Assembly: GCA_030672315.1 (NCBI GenBank)
Contig: DAOVGQ010000027.1
Coordinates: 1-5,969 of the forward strand
Source: Candidatus Aenigmatarchaeota archaeon
GTDB taxonomy: Archaea; Aenigmatarchaeota; Aenigmatarchaeia; QMZP01
Length of the DNA: 5,969 bases
Reading direction: 5' to 3'
Shown here: positions 5,120 to 5,969 of the stretch, piece by piece
How positions within the stretch are numbered: position 1 is the stretch's first letter
Layout: each line of letters starts with the position of its first letter
Notes under the pieces: generated by a model
What the model was told of the DNA's origin: nothing
What the model saw: only the letters and a program-made list of their open reading frames with translations
The model's database searches: none
Translations under genes and position numbers: made by a program

Positions 5120-5782
5120 ATGAAGACATCAGAGCCCTTTCCAGGCATACTCCGCTCCGGAAACAGGCTCTTCACCAGGAGCCTGGTCCCCGGAAGCAGG
5201 GGCTTTGCAAGATCCCTTGTAAAACTCAGGGGCCTTGAATACAGGGAGTGGGACCCCTACCGGTCCAAGGCAGCGGCTGCCATACTCAAGGGCATCAGGA
5301 ACTTCCCCATATCAGGCGGAAGCAGGATACTCTATCTCGGGATATCCTCTGGCTCGACCGCCTCCTTCCTCTCTGACATAATCGGGCCTGAGGGGGTGAT
5401 ATACGGCGTGGAGATATCAGAGCGCTCCATGAGGGACCTCACCCCCCTCTCCGAGAAGAGGAAAAACATAGTCCCCATACTTGCAGACTCCAGGAGGCCC
5501 GAGACCTACTCCTGGATTGAGCCAGTTGATGTGGTATACCAGGACGTCGCAACGAACGACCAGTCAGAAATCCTGATTCGCAACTCCAGGGAGTTCCTAA
5601 TCCCCGGGGGATTTGCAATGCTAGCCATCAAGGCCCGAAGCATCGATGTCACAAGGCCCCCCAAACAGATATACAAGCAGGAGCGGGCCAAGCTCTCCAG
5701 GGTTTTCAAAATCCTGGACACGGTGGAGCTCGAGCCCTATGAGAGGGACCACGCCTTCCTCGTCATGAAGACGCCCAAATAA
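5120..5782 (+). CDS. flpA: Fibrillarin-like rRNA/tRNA 2'-O-methyltransferase
   Basis: Archaeal fibrillarin is the SAM-dependent methyltransferase of the C/D-box guide ribonucleoprotein. Together with L7Ae and Nop5 it methylates ribose 2'-OH groups of rRNA, and sometimes tRNA, at guide-selected sites. The sequence has the hallmark EYREWDPYRSK (40-50), the SAM-binding loop LYLGISSGSTAS (71-82), acidic E98 at the end of the second strand (YGVEIS), LADSRRP (121-127), VDVVYQDVA (136-144), AIKARSIDVT (169-178) and LEPYERDHA (204-212). The catalytic K-D-K-H tetrad is intact as K50, D142, K171 and H211. At 220 residues the length is normal. The N-terminal segment, which is usually VYGE-like after LVPG, reads SRGFAR here and is divergent. 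The ATG is supported by the TATA box 26 nt upstream. Nop5, often encoded next to flpA, is absent from both sides in this window. Confidence 0.97.
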   Translation: MKTSEPFPGILRSGNRLFTRSLVPGSRGFARSLVKLRGLEYREWDPYRSKAAAAILKGIRNFPISGGSRILYLGISSGSTASFLSDIIGPEGVIYGVEISERSMRDLTPLSEKRKNIVPILADSRRPETYSWIEPVDVVYQDVATNDQSEILIRNSREFLIPGGFAMLAIKARSIDVTRPPKQIYKQERAKLSRVFKILDTVELEPYERDHAFLVMKTPK

Positions 5783-5814
5783 GCTATTATGGTAGTAAAT
5801 ATAACAGATGTTAT

Positions 5815-5969
5815 ATGCTAGATGAAATCAGTGTGATTAGCAAATTATACAAAATAATTGATGGCCCGGTTGTAACGAAAAAGCCTTATAATATGCTAAC
5901 CTCTGAAGAATGGCGTGAACTCATCCAGGCTTCTGATATGGATTTCGACAAATTGAGGTATATTCCTGG
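5815..5969 (+). CDS. 5' part of an unidentified AT-rich gene, cut by the window edge
   Basis: An open frame starts at ATG 5815 and runs without a stop to the window end, giving 51 complete codons. The product begins MLDEISVISKLYKII and continues with LTSEEWRELIQASDMDFDKL, a hydrophilic and probably helical sequence with no recognisable motif, signal peptide or membrane helix. Codons are AT-rich (ATT, TTA, AAA, AAT, TAT), unlike the fibrillarin gene just upstream, and similar in style to the small gene at 973-1194. The gene lies 32 bp after the flpA stop. A TATA-like CTATTAT at 5784-5790 is about 28 nt before the ATG, which would allow its own leaderless transcript. Because only the first part is visible, I assign no function, and a chance frame of this length cannot be excluded. 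Confidence 0.5.
   Translation, partial: MLDEISVISKLYKIIDGPVVTKKPYNMLTSEEWRELIQASDMDFDKLRYIP

Noticed and set aside
1..5969. CRISPR array, tRNA, rRNA, insertion sequence or toxin-antitoxin pair
   Set aside because: No regularly spaced repeats, cloverleaf-like sequence, transposase motif or recognisable toxin/antitoxin pair was seen.

Overview
The window reads as bacterial-sized but clearly archaeal DNA. Archaeal markers are a fibrillarin-type rRNA 2'-O-methyltransferase, an ATP-dependent replicative DNA ligase with the archaeal/eukaryotic domain plan, a TrmB-family regulator, and a separate beta subunit of a multi-subunit 2-oxoacid:ferredoxin oxidoreductase. Promoters agree: several genes have a TATA-like element 26-28 nt before the ATG (leaderless style), and others have a GGTGA Shine-Dalgarno. 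The lineage cannot be fixed from this window. A small-genome or uncultured (DPANN-like) archaeon is possible, but that is inference.

Layout: (1) bases 1-84, AT-rich leader with a TATA element; (2) 85-957, porB on the plus strand; (3) 973-1194, a small AT-rich orphan gene on the minus strand, convergent with porB; (4) 1248-2039, a TrmB-family regulator on minus; (5) 2040-2206, a 167-bp gap with the trmB promoter and a 7+7 bp dyad that could be an operator; (6) 2207-3928, DNA ligase on minus; (7) 3929-3987, a short divergent promoter region; (8) 3988-4302, a two-helix DUF202 membrane protein on plus; (9) 4354-4878, a cysteine-rich multi-zinc-ribbon protein on minus; (10) 4879-5119, a divergent promoter gap with a candidate G-quadruplex next to a TATA box; (11) 5120-5782, the fibrillarin gene on plus; (12) 5815 to the window edge, the start of an AT-rich gene of unknown function on plus.

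Most genes appear to be single transcription units with their own promoters, and strand switches are frequent. I see no operon linking them into a pathway. PorB works in ferredoxin-dependent central carbon metabolism, the ligase in replication and repair, and fibrillarin in C/D-guide RNA modification. The TrmB-like protein may be a metabolic regulator, but its target is unknown. The fibrillarin gene lacks its usual Nop5 neighbour here, and porB lacks the other subunits inside the window.

Base composition splits in two. Most genes use G/C-ending codons (CTC, CTG, AGG, GCC). The 73-residue gene and the 3'-edge gene use many A/T-ending codons (TTA, AAT, ATT) and look like possible later arrivals. 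I did not find a convincing new defence or mobile system. The most open items are the zinc-ribbon protein with its internal tandem repeat, the small AT-rich orphan, and the dyad upstream of trmB.
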